A stretch of 47,520 nucleotides of DNA, taken from positions 1 to 47,520 of the forward strand of contig SFFE01000018.1 in assembly GCA_004556965.1 (NCBI GenBank), in the 5' to 3' direction. A program made the translations under genes and the position numbers. Of the stretch, positions 7,858 to 16,292 are shown piece by piece. Numbering within the stretch: the first letter of the stretch is position 1; each line of letters begins with the position of its first letter. Origin of the DNA: Clostridiales bacterium (GTDB lineage: Bacteria > Bacillota > Clostridia > Oscillospirales > Oscillospiraceae). Under the pieces are notes generated by a model, which saw only the letters and a program-made list of their open reading frames with translations, searched no databases and was not told the origin of the DNA.

Positions 7858-8766
7858 ATGAGCAAATTATCCACCGTATTCGTGATTGCCACTCAGAAGA
7901 GCGCGATCGCTGAGCTGACCACCGGCGCCAGAACGCTCGGCGAGCGGGTCCTGCTCGCATACACCGGCGAGCGCTCTGCCGCTGTGAACGCTGACACTGC
8001 ATACTATCTGGGCGATGCGGAAAACCAGTCCTTTGCCGCGCTGATCCCGACCGTCCTGGAGCTTGTGACAAAGGCCTCTGCCGATCTCGTGCTGGTGGAA
8101 ACCAGCAAAAACGGGCGTCTGGCCGCGGCGGCGGCCGCCGCCGCGCTCGGCACGAGCGTGCTGGCAGACGCCGGTGCGCTCTGCACCGACAACGGCGTCC
8201 AGATCAAAAAGATGGTCTATGGCGGAAGCGCCGAGAAAACGGAGCATGTCTCCGGCGCCGCGGTCGTCTGCCCCGCGGCCGGGCTCTTCAAGGCGGCGGC
8301 TTCCGAGCCTGCCGCAGAGATCGTGGACGTTTCTGTTCCTGAAAACGCCAGGATCCGATTCGCCGGCAGGACGGCCAAGGTCGTCTGCGCCGCGAATCTG
8401 AACGCCGCTGATAAGGTTGTCGGCGTCGGCCGCGGCTTTTCTACTGAGGAAAGCCTCTCTCTGGCAAACGACCTTGCCGCCGTGCTCTCTGCGGAGATCG
8501 GCTGCACCCGTCCGCTCGCCGAGGAGGAAAAGTGGCTTCCCTGCGCCCGCTACATCGGCGTGTCCGGCGCAGTCATCAAGCCCGCCCTCTATATCGCCGC
8601 CGGTATCTCCGGGCAGGTTCAGCACATGGTCGGCGTCAAGGACGCCGGAACGATTATTGCCATCAACAAGGATGAGCACGCCCCCATCTTCGCCAACTGT
8701 GACTATGGCATCGTTGGCGACCTCTCTACCGTTCTTCCCCTTTTGACCGAAAAGCTCAAAGGCTAA
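7858..8766 (+). CDS. Electron transfer flavoprotein alpha subunit, FixB-like
   Basis: A 302-residue EtfA/FixB protein. The N-terminal half is an Ala-rich variable domain with KMVYGGSAEKTE. The C-terminal FAD-binding domain is strongly conserved: VGVGRGFSTEESLSLAND, EIGCTRPLAEEEKWLP, YIGVSGAVIKPALYIAAGISGQVQHMVG and INKDEHAPIFANCDYGIVGD. The ATG at 7858 follows a GAGGAGGG site. There is no FixC or FixX gene nearby, unlike the E. coli fixABCX operon. The complex may therefore work directly with the acyl-CoA dehydrogenase and a soluble carrier such as ferredoxin or NADH. Confidence 0.93.
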   Translation: MSKLSTVFVIATQKSAIAELTTGARTLGERVLLAYTGERSAAVNADTAYYLGDAENQSFAALIPTVLELVTKASADLVLVETSKNGRLAAAAAAAALGTSVLADAGALCTDNGVQIKKMVYGGSAEKTEHVSGAAVVCPAAGLFKAAASEPAAEIVDVSVPENARIRFAGRTAKVVCAANLNAADKVVGVGRGFSTEESLSLANDLAAVLSAEIGCTRPLAEEEKWLPCARYIGVSGAVIKPALYIAAGISGQVQHMVGVKDAGTIIAINKDEHAPIFANCDYGIVGDLSTVLPLLTEKLKG

Positions 8767-8777
8767 ATGCCCCCCGA

Positions 8778-8805
8778 TCCGGGCGCGGTTCGCGCCGCGC
8801 CCGGA
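8778..8805. other. GC-rich hairpin after the FixB-like gene
   Basis: An 11-base-pair perfect stem (TCCGGGCGCGG with CCGCGCCCGGA) has a six-base loop. No T run follows, so it is more likely a pause, attenuation or RNA-processing element than a full terminator. It divides the operon before the CoA-transferases. Apart from this hairpin and the weak promoter at 8965, I see nothing in 8767-9073. Confidence 0.6.
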
Positions 8806-8964
8806 CAGCGTCCTGCTTGAAGCGTCCGGCAGTGCCGCCATCAAGGCTGCCGGCACCTCTATCACGCGGCTGTATCGCCCGTCCCGCAAGCCAGGCGCGG
8901 TTTCAGAGTGCGGATTTGCTGTCCGCTGGCCCCTGTAAGTGCGTCGCATTTGTAACAATCGACG

Positions 8965-8993
8965 TTGCTGCGTCCATCCGGTTCTGCTACGAT
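8965..8993 (+). promoter_or_regulatory. Weak internal promoter candidate before the CoA-transferases
   Basis: TTGCTG (8965-8970) and TACGAT (8988-8993) are 17 bases apart, about 80 bases before the first CoA-transferase. Both hexamers are imperfect. Confidence 0.3.
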
Positions 8994-9073
8994 AGAAAGC
9001 AAAGCGCCGTGCGACTTCCTCTGCCGCCGAGCCCCTGCCATTCAATTATTTCAAATGAAAGAAGGAACTCTGA

Positions 9074-10285
9074 ATGAAACTACTGGAAGGAATAAAAGTC
9101 GTTGAGCTTTCCACCTACATTGCCGCCTCCTCGTGCGGGCGTATGATGGCCGACTTCGGCGCCAATGTGATAAAAGTCGAGCCGCCTGCCGGCGACGGCT
9201 ACCGAAACTTCGGCCGCGCCTATAAGTGCCCGGTCGACATGGACTGCAATCCCCTGTTTGATTCCCTCAACGCAAACAAGCGCGGCATCGTAATCAACCT
9301 CAAAACCCCGGAAGGCGTCGCCATCCTGCACAAGATGCTTGCGGACGCAGACGTCTTTCTGACCAACACCAGAAATCAGGCGCTCATTTCTCTGGGTCTG
9401 GATTATGAAACGCTGATGCAGAAATACCCCCGGCTCGTCATCGCCAATCTCGTCGCCTACGGCGAGAAGGGCTCCGAGGTCAACCGTCCCGGCTATGATA
9501 CCATGTCCCTGTGGACGCGCTGCGGCTTTACACATGACGTTTCGCTCATCAACGAGGGTCACTATGCGCCGACGCTGCCGCTGATGGGCGCCGGGGACAT
9601 CCCCGTCGCAATGGGCCTGATGGCAGCGATCAATGCAGCGCTCCTTGCGCGGGAAAAGACCGGCAAGGGCGACCGGGTCAGCATCAGCCTCTTTGGAACT
9701 GGCCTCTGGATGGGCTCCCAGATGATCGAGAGCACGCAGTTTGGCCACGTGTATCCGAAAAACCGCTTCACGCAGTCCCCGGTCGGCGCAGCGTATGAGT
9801 GCTCGGACGGCCGCTGGTTCAATCCCAACGTTGTGAACTTCCCGAAGGATTACCCCAACTTCCTTGCTCTGATGGGCCACTCGGAGCTGCTGGAAGACCC
9901 CCTGTACAACAACCGGCCCAGCATGAACAAGCCGGAGGTTTCCGAATATCTGTATAAGCTGTTTGCAGAGAGCTTCAAACAGCACCCGGCTGCATATTGG
10001 AAAGAGCAGTTTGAGGCACACGATCTCTGCTACGAGATCGCCCAGACCTTCAACGAAGCGCTCAATGACCCCGTTGCAATCGAAAACGACTACGTTTACA
10101 AGATGAAGCACGATAACGGCACTGAGAGCATTCTCGTGCGTCCGTCCCTCCGCAGTGAAAACCTTGGTCTGCCGGAATACAACCGGGCTCCAAAGCTCGG
10201 CGAGCACACCAAGGAAGTCCTCAGCGAAATGGGCTATTCCGCTGAGGAGATCGGCGCTCTGACGGAGAGCGGCGCCGTCAAGTAA
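9074..10285 (+). CDS. Class III CoA-transferase (CaiB/BaiF family), first copy
   Basis: A 403-residue formyl-CoA-transferase-type protein. It opens LLEGIKVVELSTYIAA and has FGANVIKVEPPAGD, LNANKRGIVINLKTPEG and the NRPGYDTMSLW segment, whose Asp142 aligns with the catalytic aspartate that forms the aspartyl-CoA intermediate. These enzymes move CoA from an acyl-CoA to a free acid: CaiB for carnitine, FldA for phenyllactate, HadA for 2-hydroxyisocaproate. GAAGGAA precedes the ATG at 9074. It lies 43 bases before a clear paralogue. Two transferases may form a heteromer or serve two different acids. The operon and the linked 2-hydroxyacid dehydrogenase point to activation of a hydroxy or enoic acid. 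Confidence 0.92.
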   Translation: MKLLEGIKVVELSTYIAASSCGRMMADFGANVIKVEPPAGDGYRNFGRAYKCPVDMDCNPLFDSLNANKRGIVINLKTPEGVAILHKMLADADVFLTNTRNQALISLGLDYETLMQKYPRLVIANLVAYGEKGSEVNRPGYDTMSLWTRCGFTHDVSLINEGHYAPTLPLMGAGDIPVAMGLMAAINAALLAREKTGKGDRVSISLFGTGLWMGSQMIESTQFGHVYPKNRFTQSPVGAAYECSDGRWFNPNVVNFPKDYPNFLALMGHSELLEDPLYNNRPSMNKPEVSEYLYKLFAESFKQHPAAYWKEQFEAHDLCYEIAQTFNEALNDPVAIENDYVYKMKHDNGTESILVRPSLRSENLGLPEYNRAPKLGEHTKEVLSEMGYSAEEIGALTESGAVK

Positions 10286-10328
10286 ACGCAGTTCGTCATA
10301 AAAACAAACAAAGAAAAGGAGTATGTTT

Positions 10329-11564
10329 ATGTCTATCAATGGACCTCTCTCAGGCGTAAAGGTCGTCGAGCTCGGCCTTATGGTGGCAGCCGCTACCTGC
10401 ACCCGCATGATGGCGGATCTCGGCGCAGAAGTAATCAAGGTGGAAAACACCGGCATCGGCGACACGTTCCGTCGCTGGCCCGCCGCTGTCGGCGCCCCGA
10501 TTGACGAAGACTACAACCCCATGTTTGACACCCTGAATGCAAACAAACGCAGCATTTCTGTGAATCTGAAAGACCCCGAAGGCCTCAAGGTCATGTACAA
10601 AGTGCTGGAGGATGCAGATATCTTCATCACCAACACAAGAACCAACGGCCTGCGTCATCTGGGGCTGGACTACGATACGCTCAAGGAAAAGTTCCCGAAG
10701 CTCGTTGTCGGCCAGCTGATCGGCTATGGCGAAAAGGGCCCCGATAAGGACAAGCCCGGCTATGACAACACTGCTTTCTGGGCACGCGGCGGCTTTATGT
10801 ACAGCCAGGTCGTCAGCCGCAGCGGTGAGGAAGCGATCCCCCTGTATATGCCCATGGGCGTTGGCGACACCGCCTGCGCCATGGCGCTCATGGCAGGCTG
10901 CATGTCCGCGCTGCTCAAGTCCAGAGAGACCGGCAAGGGCGACCGCATCACCATTCCGCTGTACGGCACGGCGCTCTGGATGGAAAACATCCTGATCGAC
11001 GGCACGCAGTTCGGCTATATGTATCCCAAAACCAGAGAGCTTTCCAGCCCCTTCGGCGCACCGTATAAGTGCAAGGATGGCCACTGGTTCATGCCGCAGG
11101 TCACTGCCTTTGACAGAGACGTGCCCACCTTCTACCGGATCATCGGCGCGGAAGACATGCTGGAGAACCCCGTGTATATGTCCCGCCCGAACTTCAACAA
11201 GATCGAGGTCTGCGCGCCCGTAATCGAGCGTTTTGAAAAGATCTTCGCCACCAAGACCGCCGATGAATGGGTCGAGCTGTTTACGGCGCATGATCTCTGC
11301 TGCGAAAAGCTCTATACCTATCCGGAAGTTCTGGAGGACGAGCAGGCGATCGCCAACGATTACGTGCACACCATGAAGTATGCAAACGGGAAAGAGGTCA
11401 AGATGATCCGCCCGTGCATCCGCTCCGATAACACCGGCATCGTCGAGGTCAAGCAGGGCCCGATGCTCGGCGAAAATACCTCGGAAATTCTGCGCGAGCA
11501 CGGCTATTCCGAGGAAGCCATTCAGAAACTTGTTGACAGCAAGGCTGTAAAGCAGCACGCCTGA
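10329..11564 (+). CDS. Class III CoA-transferase (CaiB/BaiF family), second copy
   Basis: A 411-residue paralogue of the preceding gene. It has SGVKVVELGLMVAAATC, LGAEVIKVENTGIGD, LNANKRSISVNLKDPEG and the KPGYDNTAFW motif with candidate catalytic Asp146. The start is set at the second ATG (10329) because AAAAGGAG ends seven bases before it; the ATG at 10323 is only one base from that site. It is probably the last intact gene of the sigma-54 operon. No CoA ligase, transporter or intact hydratase follows. No terminator is obvious directly downstream. Confidence 0.92.
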   Translation: MSINGPLSGVKVVELGLMVAAATCTRMMADLGAEVIKVENTGIGDTFRRWPAAVGAPIDEDYNPMFDTLNANKRSISVNLKDPEGLKVMYKVLEDADIFITNTRTNGLRHLGLDYDTLKEKFPKLVVGQLIGYGEKGPDKDKPGYDNTAFWARGGFMYSQVVSRSGEEAIPLYMPMGVGDTACAMALMAGCMSALLKSRETGKGDRITIPLYGTALWMENILIDGTQFGYMYPKTRELSSPFGAPYKCKDGHWFMPQVTAFDRDVPTFYRIIGAEDMLENPVYMSRPNFNKIEVCAPVIERFEKIFATKTADEWVELFTAHDLCCEKLYTYPEVLEDEQAIANDYVHTMKYANGKEVKMIRPCIRSDNTGIVEVKQGPMLGENTSEILREHGYSEEAIQKLVDSKAVKQHA

Positions 11565-11767
11565 TCCAGTCAAAGCCAGACTGCCCCCTTCCATCAGCCG
11601 CCCGCCCCGGAAACCGCTGCTGTAATTACTGCATCACACCTCTGTACGCCCCCCTTATTCCATGAGGCAGGCGGCTGATTCTTTCGTATCATCACACCCC
11701 CACCGCTGAGGATCCTTTCTCCGACAACGGTTCGCGTCGAGTCGCACCGGGCAGCCGATCTCCGGTG

Positions 11768-12105
11768 CTAAGATTGGGATCGTTCACGAGAATGGGTCCG
11801 AATGCGGTGTCGGTAATTCCGACAAATCTCCTGCATTGTCAACGACAGTTCCGCCAACACACGCAAAAACCTACAGTCCGAAGAAACTGAAACATACGAA
11901 TCTGTCGAAGTTACCTGGCTCTTCCGGAAATCCGCAAGCGGTATGGCAGAGCAAAAATCATCCGCAAGATTTCTTTGGTCAGGACATGCCGGATTCCAAT
12001 CTTGACGATCAGGCCGGCATGGTGAATGTCTCCCGTCAGCCTGACTTTACCGAAGCTGTTTATGCTTTTCTGAAAATCGAAGCCCAGAATTTAATCAAAA
12101 AATAA
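11768..12105 (+). pseudogene. Possible degenerate crotonase (enoyl-CoA hydratase) remnant
   Basis: No intact gene spans 11565-12571. Read with frame changes, this stretch gives crotonase-like pieces: AKIGIVHENG (compare A-x-x-I-G-L-V-N/H-E), a middle piece NDSSANTRKNLQSEE, then QPDFTEAVYAF continuing in another frame as SENRSPEFNQK. The latter two resemble the C-terminus of enoyl-CoA hydratases (DF-x-E-G-V-x-A-F-x-E-K-R-x-P-x-F). A hydratase would be the expected CaiD-like partner here. The match is by eye, short and in several frames, so it may be chance. The part of one frame that stays open from 11836 to 12105 (89 residues) could otherwise be an unrelated small gene. Confidence 0.3.
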
Positions 12106-12289
12106 TTCACATGAATGTTAATAGATTTCGCTCCTTCGCAGTTCCGGACGCCCGGATGCCGCGATCGACGATACAGGCCCCCGCGGAATCATCCGCACAT
12201 AACAACTTTCAGCAATCTCTCTTTCACCCTTTCTTTGTATTGGCAGCCGCGATGTGGCGGATTGCGGCTGCACCCCCACTCTTTGCACG

Positions 12290-12322
12290 AAGCGCACTGC
12301 ACGAATCGCGTGCAGTGCGCTT
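12290..12322. repeat. Perfect 14-bp hairpin, likely terminator of the leftward dehydratase operon
   Basis: AAGCGCACTGCACG pairs with CGTGCAGTGCGCTT around a five-base loop. It lies about 250 bases beyond the end of the leftward small membrane protein gene, close to a second hairpin at 12363-12388. Confidence 0.6.
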
Positions 12323-12362
12323 TGTTGCCAGGATGCCGCCTCCCGCAGAAAAAGACAGAAAG

Positions 12363-12388
12363 CCGGCGCTTCGTTTCCGAAGCGCCGG
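12363..12388. repeat. Perfect 11-bp hairpin
   Basis: CCGGCGCTTCG pairs with CGAAGCGCCGG around TTTC. An A run lies on the left and GGTTT on the right, so it could terminate in either direction. A looser CTGCC/GGCAG hairpin follows at about 12395. The remaining bases to 12571 show nothing else I can support. Confidence 0.6.
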
Positions 12389-12571
12389 TTTCCCTGCCTT
12401 TCGGCAGAGCAAGTGCGGATTGCTGTTGAAAGGGGGCGTCCCCGGCGGAACGGCGCAGGCCGGTTTCCCGATCCCGCCCGGTTCCGCCGGAGTCGTGATA
12501 TGAGCAGGGGCAAATACCCATAACACCATATTATGATTGCGGCCGCAGCCGGCAAGAGCGCGCGAATGCGA

Positions 12572-12727
12572 TCAGAGTTTCTCCTCGACGTCCTTGCTGT
12601 CATGATAGCGGATGAGCGCATCGTAGAGCTTCTCTACAAGCTTCATGTCCGCATTCGTCATATATGCGAGAAACGTTAGCGCAAACAGCGCGCCGAACAC
12701 GATCAAAACGATCCAATACCAAGCCAT
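12572..12727 (-). CDS. Small single-pass membrane protein linked to the dehydratase-like pair (copy 1)
   Basis: A 51-residue protein. A hydrophobic helix covers residues 3-22 (YWIVLIVFGALFALTFLAY). A charged tail follows, with NADMKLVEKL and a YHDSKD segment. It begins 12 bases after the dehydratase subunit stop and has a strong AAGGAGG site, so it is very likely translated. The 57-residue protein at 29349-29522 has the same plan and shares N-x-DMKL and a DS motif, and it follows the paralogous dehydratase subunit. I know no named family for it. It may anchor the complex to the membrane or stabilise it; function is otherwise unknown. Confidence 0.8.
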   Translation of the reverse strand: MAWYWIVLIVFGALFALTFLAYMTNADMKLVEKLYDALIRYHDSKDVEEKL

Positions 12728-12739
12728 TGCTTTTCCTCC

Positions 12740-14308
12740 TTACCAGCTCAGGGCGTCTTCGTAATCAAGCAGCGTGGGGTCGATCGGCTCCTCGTGCAGG
12801 ACGTTGACCATGTATTGATTGAACGCCTCGCGCATCTCCCGGCGGGAGACGGTGCGTGGATCCATAACGTCGTGCGGCACCCAGATCAGGTGAATGCCGC
12901 GCTCGCGCGCCTGATCCTCAAACAGACCGTGCAGGCCGCCGACGTTCTTGCACGACACATGGTCGTACATGATGACAATATTCACATTGAACTTCTCGCA
13001 CATCTTCCAGCACTCGTCGAGCAGGTTTCTATACCCGCCGTTCGTGTGTGAGCGCATCATCATGCGCTCATTGCAGCGGGCAAGATCCAGCAGTGCCTGC
13101 TCCTCATCGCCGATGGTGATGGGCTGATAACTGAGCATGCACTCCATGTCCATCACACATTTGACGCCCCAGCAGTGCTGCGTCCAGTACGTGAAGTTCG
13201 TGTAGTAGTGCGCCGGGCATGCCCAGACGATACAGCGGTATTTCGGCTTGTTCGTACCTTTTGCACGGTCGATCTCATAGCCCTTGTGCATCATTTTCGT
13301 GACCTTGAGATCGGTCTTATGCATATACCGGTCGAGGCAGCCGGCGGCCTGGAACTCGTACTCACGCTGGAGCGCAAGCGCGGCGCCGCAAACCTGCGGG
13401 TAGTCCGTACAGTTGACGTCCCACTTTTCCACCATGCACTGTGCCGTGTCGTTGTACATCTTTGCGTTTTCCCAGAACGCATCCCAGTCCCATTTCACGT
13501 GCATGTGCTCCTCAATAAACGCGATGCACTTTTTCAGGTTCTTGACGGCGTATCTCTGGATTTCCGGCTCGTTGATGCGCTGCGGCGGGGTGATCTGGAA
13601 GATATCCATGCCCTTGAGGTAACGCGTCATCAGCGCAGTCTGCTCCACCGAACCGTCGCACGGCATGGAGCTCGTGATGTAGCAGTCACCGACCTTCGGA
13701 TAGTCGTCCACGATGGCACAGCCGCATTCCGACGCCGGCTCCGGGCACACATCTGGCGCAAGGCCGAAGTGCTCGATGGCATCGATATAATAGACCGTTG
13801 CATTCTGATCCACCTCACTCGGCAGTCCGATGGCGAACACGGCAATGTCGATCCACTTCACAGTCGGGAAGCCCATCATGATGAGCGAGGGCGTCATTTC
13901 GTCAAACATAATCGTATTGGCGCGCAGTTTTGCGGCCTTCTTGCTGTTCGGGCGCAGATTCTTGTCGCGGACGATGATGTCGCGCACGCCGAGGACGGAG
14001 TTATGCAGCACGGAGAAAAACTGCTTGTGCGCATAGCGCAGTTCGCGGCCGCGCAGCCCCATCGTGTGGCGATCCATCATATGCGCCGCCGTGAGATAGC
14101 TGACCAGCCAGCGGTAGCGCAGCATCGCGCGCACCATCAGCACCGGGCGGCAGCCGAGTTTCACCGCCATGAACAGGTACAGATACATCCAACGCGCATA
14201 ATCAAATAAGGTATCTTTGAGGCCTTTCCACTCGCGGAAGCGGAAGGCTCGCCGCTTCGCATCGTAAAATCTGCCAAGGCCCTTGCCCGTTTTCGGATCG
14301 TATGCCAT
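12740..14308 (-). CDS. 2-hydroxyacyl-CoA dehydratase-like large subunit (copy 1)
   Basis: A 522-residue protein of the HgdA/HgdB-BcrB/C-like superfamily. After a basic, aromatic, partly hydrophobic N-terminal region (DTLFDYARWMYLYLFM, residues about 28-43), it has SSMPCDGSVEQ, IVWACPAHYYTN, YWTQHCWGVKCVMDMECM, MRSHTNGGYRNL, VIMYDHVSCKNVGG and the C-terminal LHEEPIDPTLLDYED. Cysteines in CD, ACP and SCK contexts are candidate [4Fe-4S] ligands. Canonical enzymes remove water from 2-hydroxyacyl-CoA by a ketyl-radical route after ATP-driven reduction by an activator. No activator ATPase is encoded in the window. The ATG at 14308 is one base after the stop of the smaller subunit. The exact reaction is unknown. 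Confidence 0.85.
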   Translation of the reverse strand: MAYDPKTGKGLGRFYDAKRRAFRFREWKGLKDTLFDYARWMYLYLFMAVKLGCRPVLMVRAMLRYRWLVSYLTAAHMMDRHTMGLRGRELRYAHKQFFSVLHNSVLGVRDIIVRDKNLRPNSKKAAKLRANTIMFDEMTPSLIMMGFPTVKWIDIAVFAIGLPSEVDQNATVYYIDAIEHFGLAPDVCPEPASECGCAIVDDYPKVGDCYITSSMPCDGSVEQTALMTRYLKGMDIFQITPPQRINEPEIQRYAVKNLKKCIAFIEEHMHVKWDWDAFWENAKMYNDTAQCMVEKWDVNCTDYPQVCGAALALQREYEFQAAGCLDRYMHKTDLKVTKMMHKGYEIDRAKGTNKPKYRCIVWACPAHYYTNFTYWTQHCWGVKCVMDMECMLSYQPITIGDEEQALLDLARCNERMMMRSHTNGGYRNLLDECWKMCEKFNVNIVIMYDHVSCKNVGGLHGLFEDQARERGIHLIWVPHDVMDPRTVSRREMREAFNQYMVNVLHEEPIDPTLLDYEDALSW

Positions 14309-14309
14309 G

Positions 14310-15515
14310 TCACTTCGCCTCCCGGTCCTTCTTGTGCAGTTTCTTAATCTCCAGACTCTCCACGAACGCCTGTACACGCGTGCGGAGCTGGCCGCTCTGG
14401 CCAGCGATATACGGTCGGTCGATGGACAATACGTGAATGCCGTGTTCATCCGGCATGATGTGGCTCGCCATCGTGCGCTCGTAGGACCAATAAGTGCAGA
14501 ATTTCATTTGCTCATAGATCACGCCGTCGGCGTGGAAGTCACGCGCCAATTCTGCCACGCGGTCATACCGGCGCTGAACCCGGTGCGCCGCACACTGGCG
14601 CGGGCACTCTGTGTTTTGCAGATACCAGCGGCAAACCTGCGTAAGCGCATCCTCGTCGTCCGTCAGGGGGATTTCCTGCCGGCCGGGGAAGCTGCCGTAG
14701 CAGAAACGGTCGGCCACGACGAGCGCGCCGCTGCTCTCGATCAGCTTAATGAGATTTGGGTCATCGATCTCGGAGCCAACGACGGCAACGCGCACACGGA
14801 AGTTTTTCTCCGCATCCGGCTCGCGCCGGCGCACCTCCTCCAGCGTTTCACGCAGACGATCCACGATCAAGTATTTGGGACAGACGTAGGTCACGAGCAC
14901 CAGCACCGCGAATTCATAGCCCGTGATAGGCGGGTTATCGAGCTTGCGGAACGCGCCCAGCTCCGTGATGATGCGGCTGATCTCATTCTGCTCCGCCACT
15001 GCGGCACGGATGGCAGCATCAGAGATGTCCACGCCGTAATTTTCATGCATGGGCTTGAGGATCTTGCGTGAGACCTGCTCGACCGTGTGCTCCACGCAAT
15101 CTTCGTCGTCCGAGTACGGCACGTCGAGGTTGCACCAGAAGAATTTGTCCTTGTCGCCGCCCTGAACATGCATGATCTCCATGTTTTCCATGGCGCGGTT
15201 ATTTGCCTCGCACACGTCCACGCCAGCCATACCGTGCAGGAAGGCGTAGTTTCCCTCCAGAGATCGCTCCAGAAGCGCGCGGGCATATTCGCAGCTATTG
15301 TTGGCCATATAGTAAGTGGCCATCTCCATCGAGTTGGTGTGCGGCGCACGCAGACGCACGGAGAAACACGCACCCAGATTGAGCAGCGCCTCCGGCGCGT
15401 GGAAGCAGGTATAGCCGATGGCCAGCTTCCCCTCCGCCTGTGCCTGCCGTACCAGCTCATTGTTGGCGTCCTCCAGAAGGCTTTCAAAATAAATCAGATG
15501 CTTCAGTTCCCTCAT
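14310..15515 (-). CDS. 2-hydroxyacyl-CoA dehydratase-like small subunit (copy 1)
   Basis: A 401-residue BcrC/BadD/HgdB-type subunit. It has IGYTCFHAPEALLNLGACFSVRLRAP, NNSCEYARALLE (canonical C-P-F-x-R-S region), GVDVCEANNRAME and VVADRFCYGSFPG. The conserved cysteines are suitable for binding an iron-sulfur cluster. The C-terminus has EQMKFCTYWSYER and a SGQLRTRVQAFVESLE ending. The start at 15515 is chosen because AGAGGTG lies six bases upstream; the longer frame runs through the operator. It pairs with the adjacent large subunit and is clearly paralogous to the protein at 26503-27702. A 17-bp TetR-type palindrome lies 18 bases upstream. Confidence 0.87.
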   Translation of the reverse strand: MRELKHLIYFESLLEDANNELVRQAQAEGKLAIGYTCFHAPEALLNLGACFSVRLRAPHTNSMEMATYYMANNSCEYARALLERSLEGNYAFLHGMAGVDVCEANNRAMENMEIMHVQGGDKDKFFWCNLDVPYSDDEDCVEHTVEQVSRKILKPMHENYGVDISDAAIRAAVAEQNEISRIITELGAFRKLDNPPITGYEFAVLVLVTYVCPKYLIVDRLRETLEEVRRREPDAEKNFRVRVAVVGSEIDDPNLIKLIESSGALVVADRFCYGSFPGRQEIPLTDDEDALTQVCRWYLQNTECPRQCAAHRVQRRYDRVAELARDFHADGVIYEQMKFCTYWSYERTMASHIMPDEHGIHVLSIDRPYIAGQSGQLRTRVQAFVESLEIKKLHKKDREAK

Positions 15516-15532
15516 ATCACACCTCTTGTTTT

Positions 15533-15549
15533 TGTCAGTCAGACTGACA
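15533..15549. promoter_or_regulatory. TetR-type operator in front of the dehydratase-like operon
   Basis: TGTCAGTCAGACTGACA is an 8-1-8 inverted repeat. It uses the same half-site (TGTCAGT/ACTGACA) as the palindrome at 16266-16282 before the TetR gene. On the minus strand TTGACC lies just upstream and could be a -35, placing the palindrome between -35 and -10 and suggesting repression. Confidence 0.78.
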
Positions 15550-15609
15550 CTTTTGGTCAAACGCGCGGCCCTGACCGAAGCCGGGGCCTTGCGAACCGTA
15601 TTTTTTTAC

Positions 15610-16242
15610 TCAGTCTCCCCGGAATGCCTTGACGAACATGTCGCTCAGGTGCTGCATCCGGCTGCGGTAATCCAGCGCGCCCGCGCTGGGTGTGCCGCCA
15701 ATGGACAGGCGCTGCATGATGCCGAGGATGGCGTCGTAGGAGTTATAATACAGCTCCCGCACGTCCACGTCCGGACTGATGGAGCCGTCGGCCAAGCCTT
15801 TGCGGATGGCCTTGGCCACCGGGCCGTTCGACGTTTCATACGGCTCCGGCGGACGGTTTTTGATCTCGTGGTTTTTGCCCGCGCTGTCGAGCACCAGCTC
15901 CGCGTCCAGCGTGAAGCGGACGCCCTGCGGGTCTTCAAAATAGAGGTTTCCATAGCACACCAGCAGGCGGCCAACCTCCTCCAGCCCGGTCCGCCCGCCT
16001 TCGCCTTCCGGCGGGAGCTGCCGGTCAATGTAGGCGATGACGCGGTTCCAGTAGAGGTAGGACGCAGCCAGCACAAGATCGGTCTTCGTCTTGAAATAGC
16101 GGAACACGGAGCGCTCCGTCAGTCCCGCGCGGCGGGCGATCTCGCTGACCTTGGTTTTTTCGATTCCCTGCTCCAGAAAGCACTCCAGCGCTTTTTCCGT
16201 GACAAGCTGAATATTCTGTTCGCGCAATGCTTCCAGCGACAT
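15610..16242 (-). CDS. TetR/AcrR family regulator of the dehydratase-like operon
   Basis: A 210-residue TetR-family protein. The N-terminal helix-turn-helix is clear: ALECFLEQGIEKTKVSEIARRAGLTERSVFRYFKTKTDL (residues about 18-56). The C-terminal ligand domain is of the unnamed type. It is encoded just upstream of, and in the same direction as, the dehydratase-like genes. Matching 17-bp palindromes occur in its own leader and before those genes, so it probably controls itself and the operon. A CoA thioester or free acid ligand is plausible but not shown. GGAGG precedes the ATG at 16242. Confidence 0.9.
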   Translation of the reverse strand: MSLEALREQNIQLVTEKALECFLEQGIEKTKVSEIARRAGLTERSVFRYFKTKTDLVLAASYLYWNRVIAYIDRQLPPEGEGGRTGLEEVGRLLVCYGNLYFEDPQGVRFTLDAELVLDSAGKNHEIKNRPPEPYETSNGPVAKAIRKGLADGSISPDVDVRELYYNSYDAILGIMQRLSIGGTPSAGALDYRSRMQHLSDMFVKAFRGD

Positions 16243-16265
16243 GGCAAGCCTCCGAGCGGTATAAA

Positions 16266-16282
16266 TGTCAGTTCAACTGACA
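16266..16282. promoter_or_regulatory. TetR-type operator before its own gene
   Basis: TGTCAGTTCAACTGACA is a perfect 8-1-8 palindrome. It lies just downstream of the -10 element of the leftward TetR promoter, covering roughly +4 to +20, the usual position for autorepression. Confidence 0.8.
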
Positions 16283-16292
16283 AGTTGGATTC

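Noticed and set aside
8926..8942. Sigma-54-like sequence CTGGCCCCTGTAAGTGC before the first CoA-transferase
   Set aside because: The GG and GC pairs are 11 bases apart instead of 10, and the -12 half lacks TTGC.
9080..11594. Long open frames opposite the two CoA-transferases
   Set aside because: Same reason: antisense frames of well-conserved genes, with no motif of their own.
12118..12621. Several overlapping frames on both strands across the hairpin region
   Set aside because: They run through perfect inverted repeats, are low in complexity and overlap each other; only the 51-residue membrane protein has a strong RBS and a homologue.
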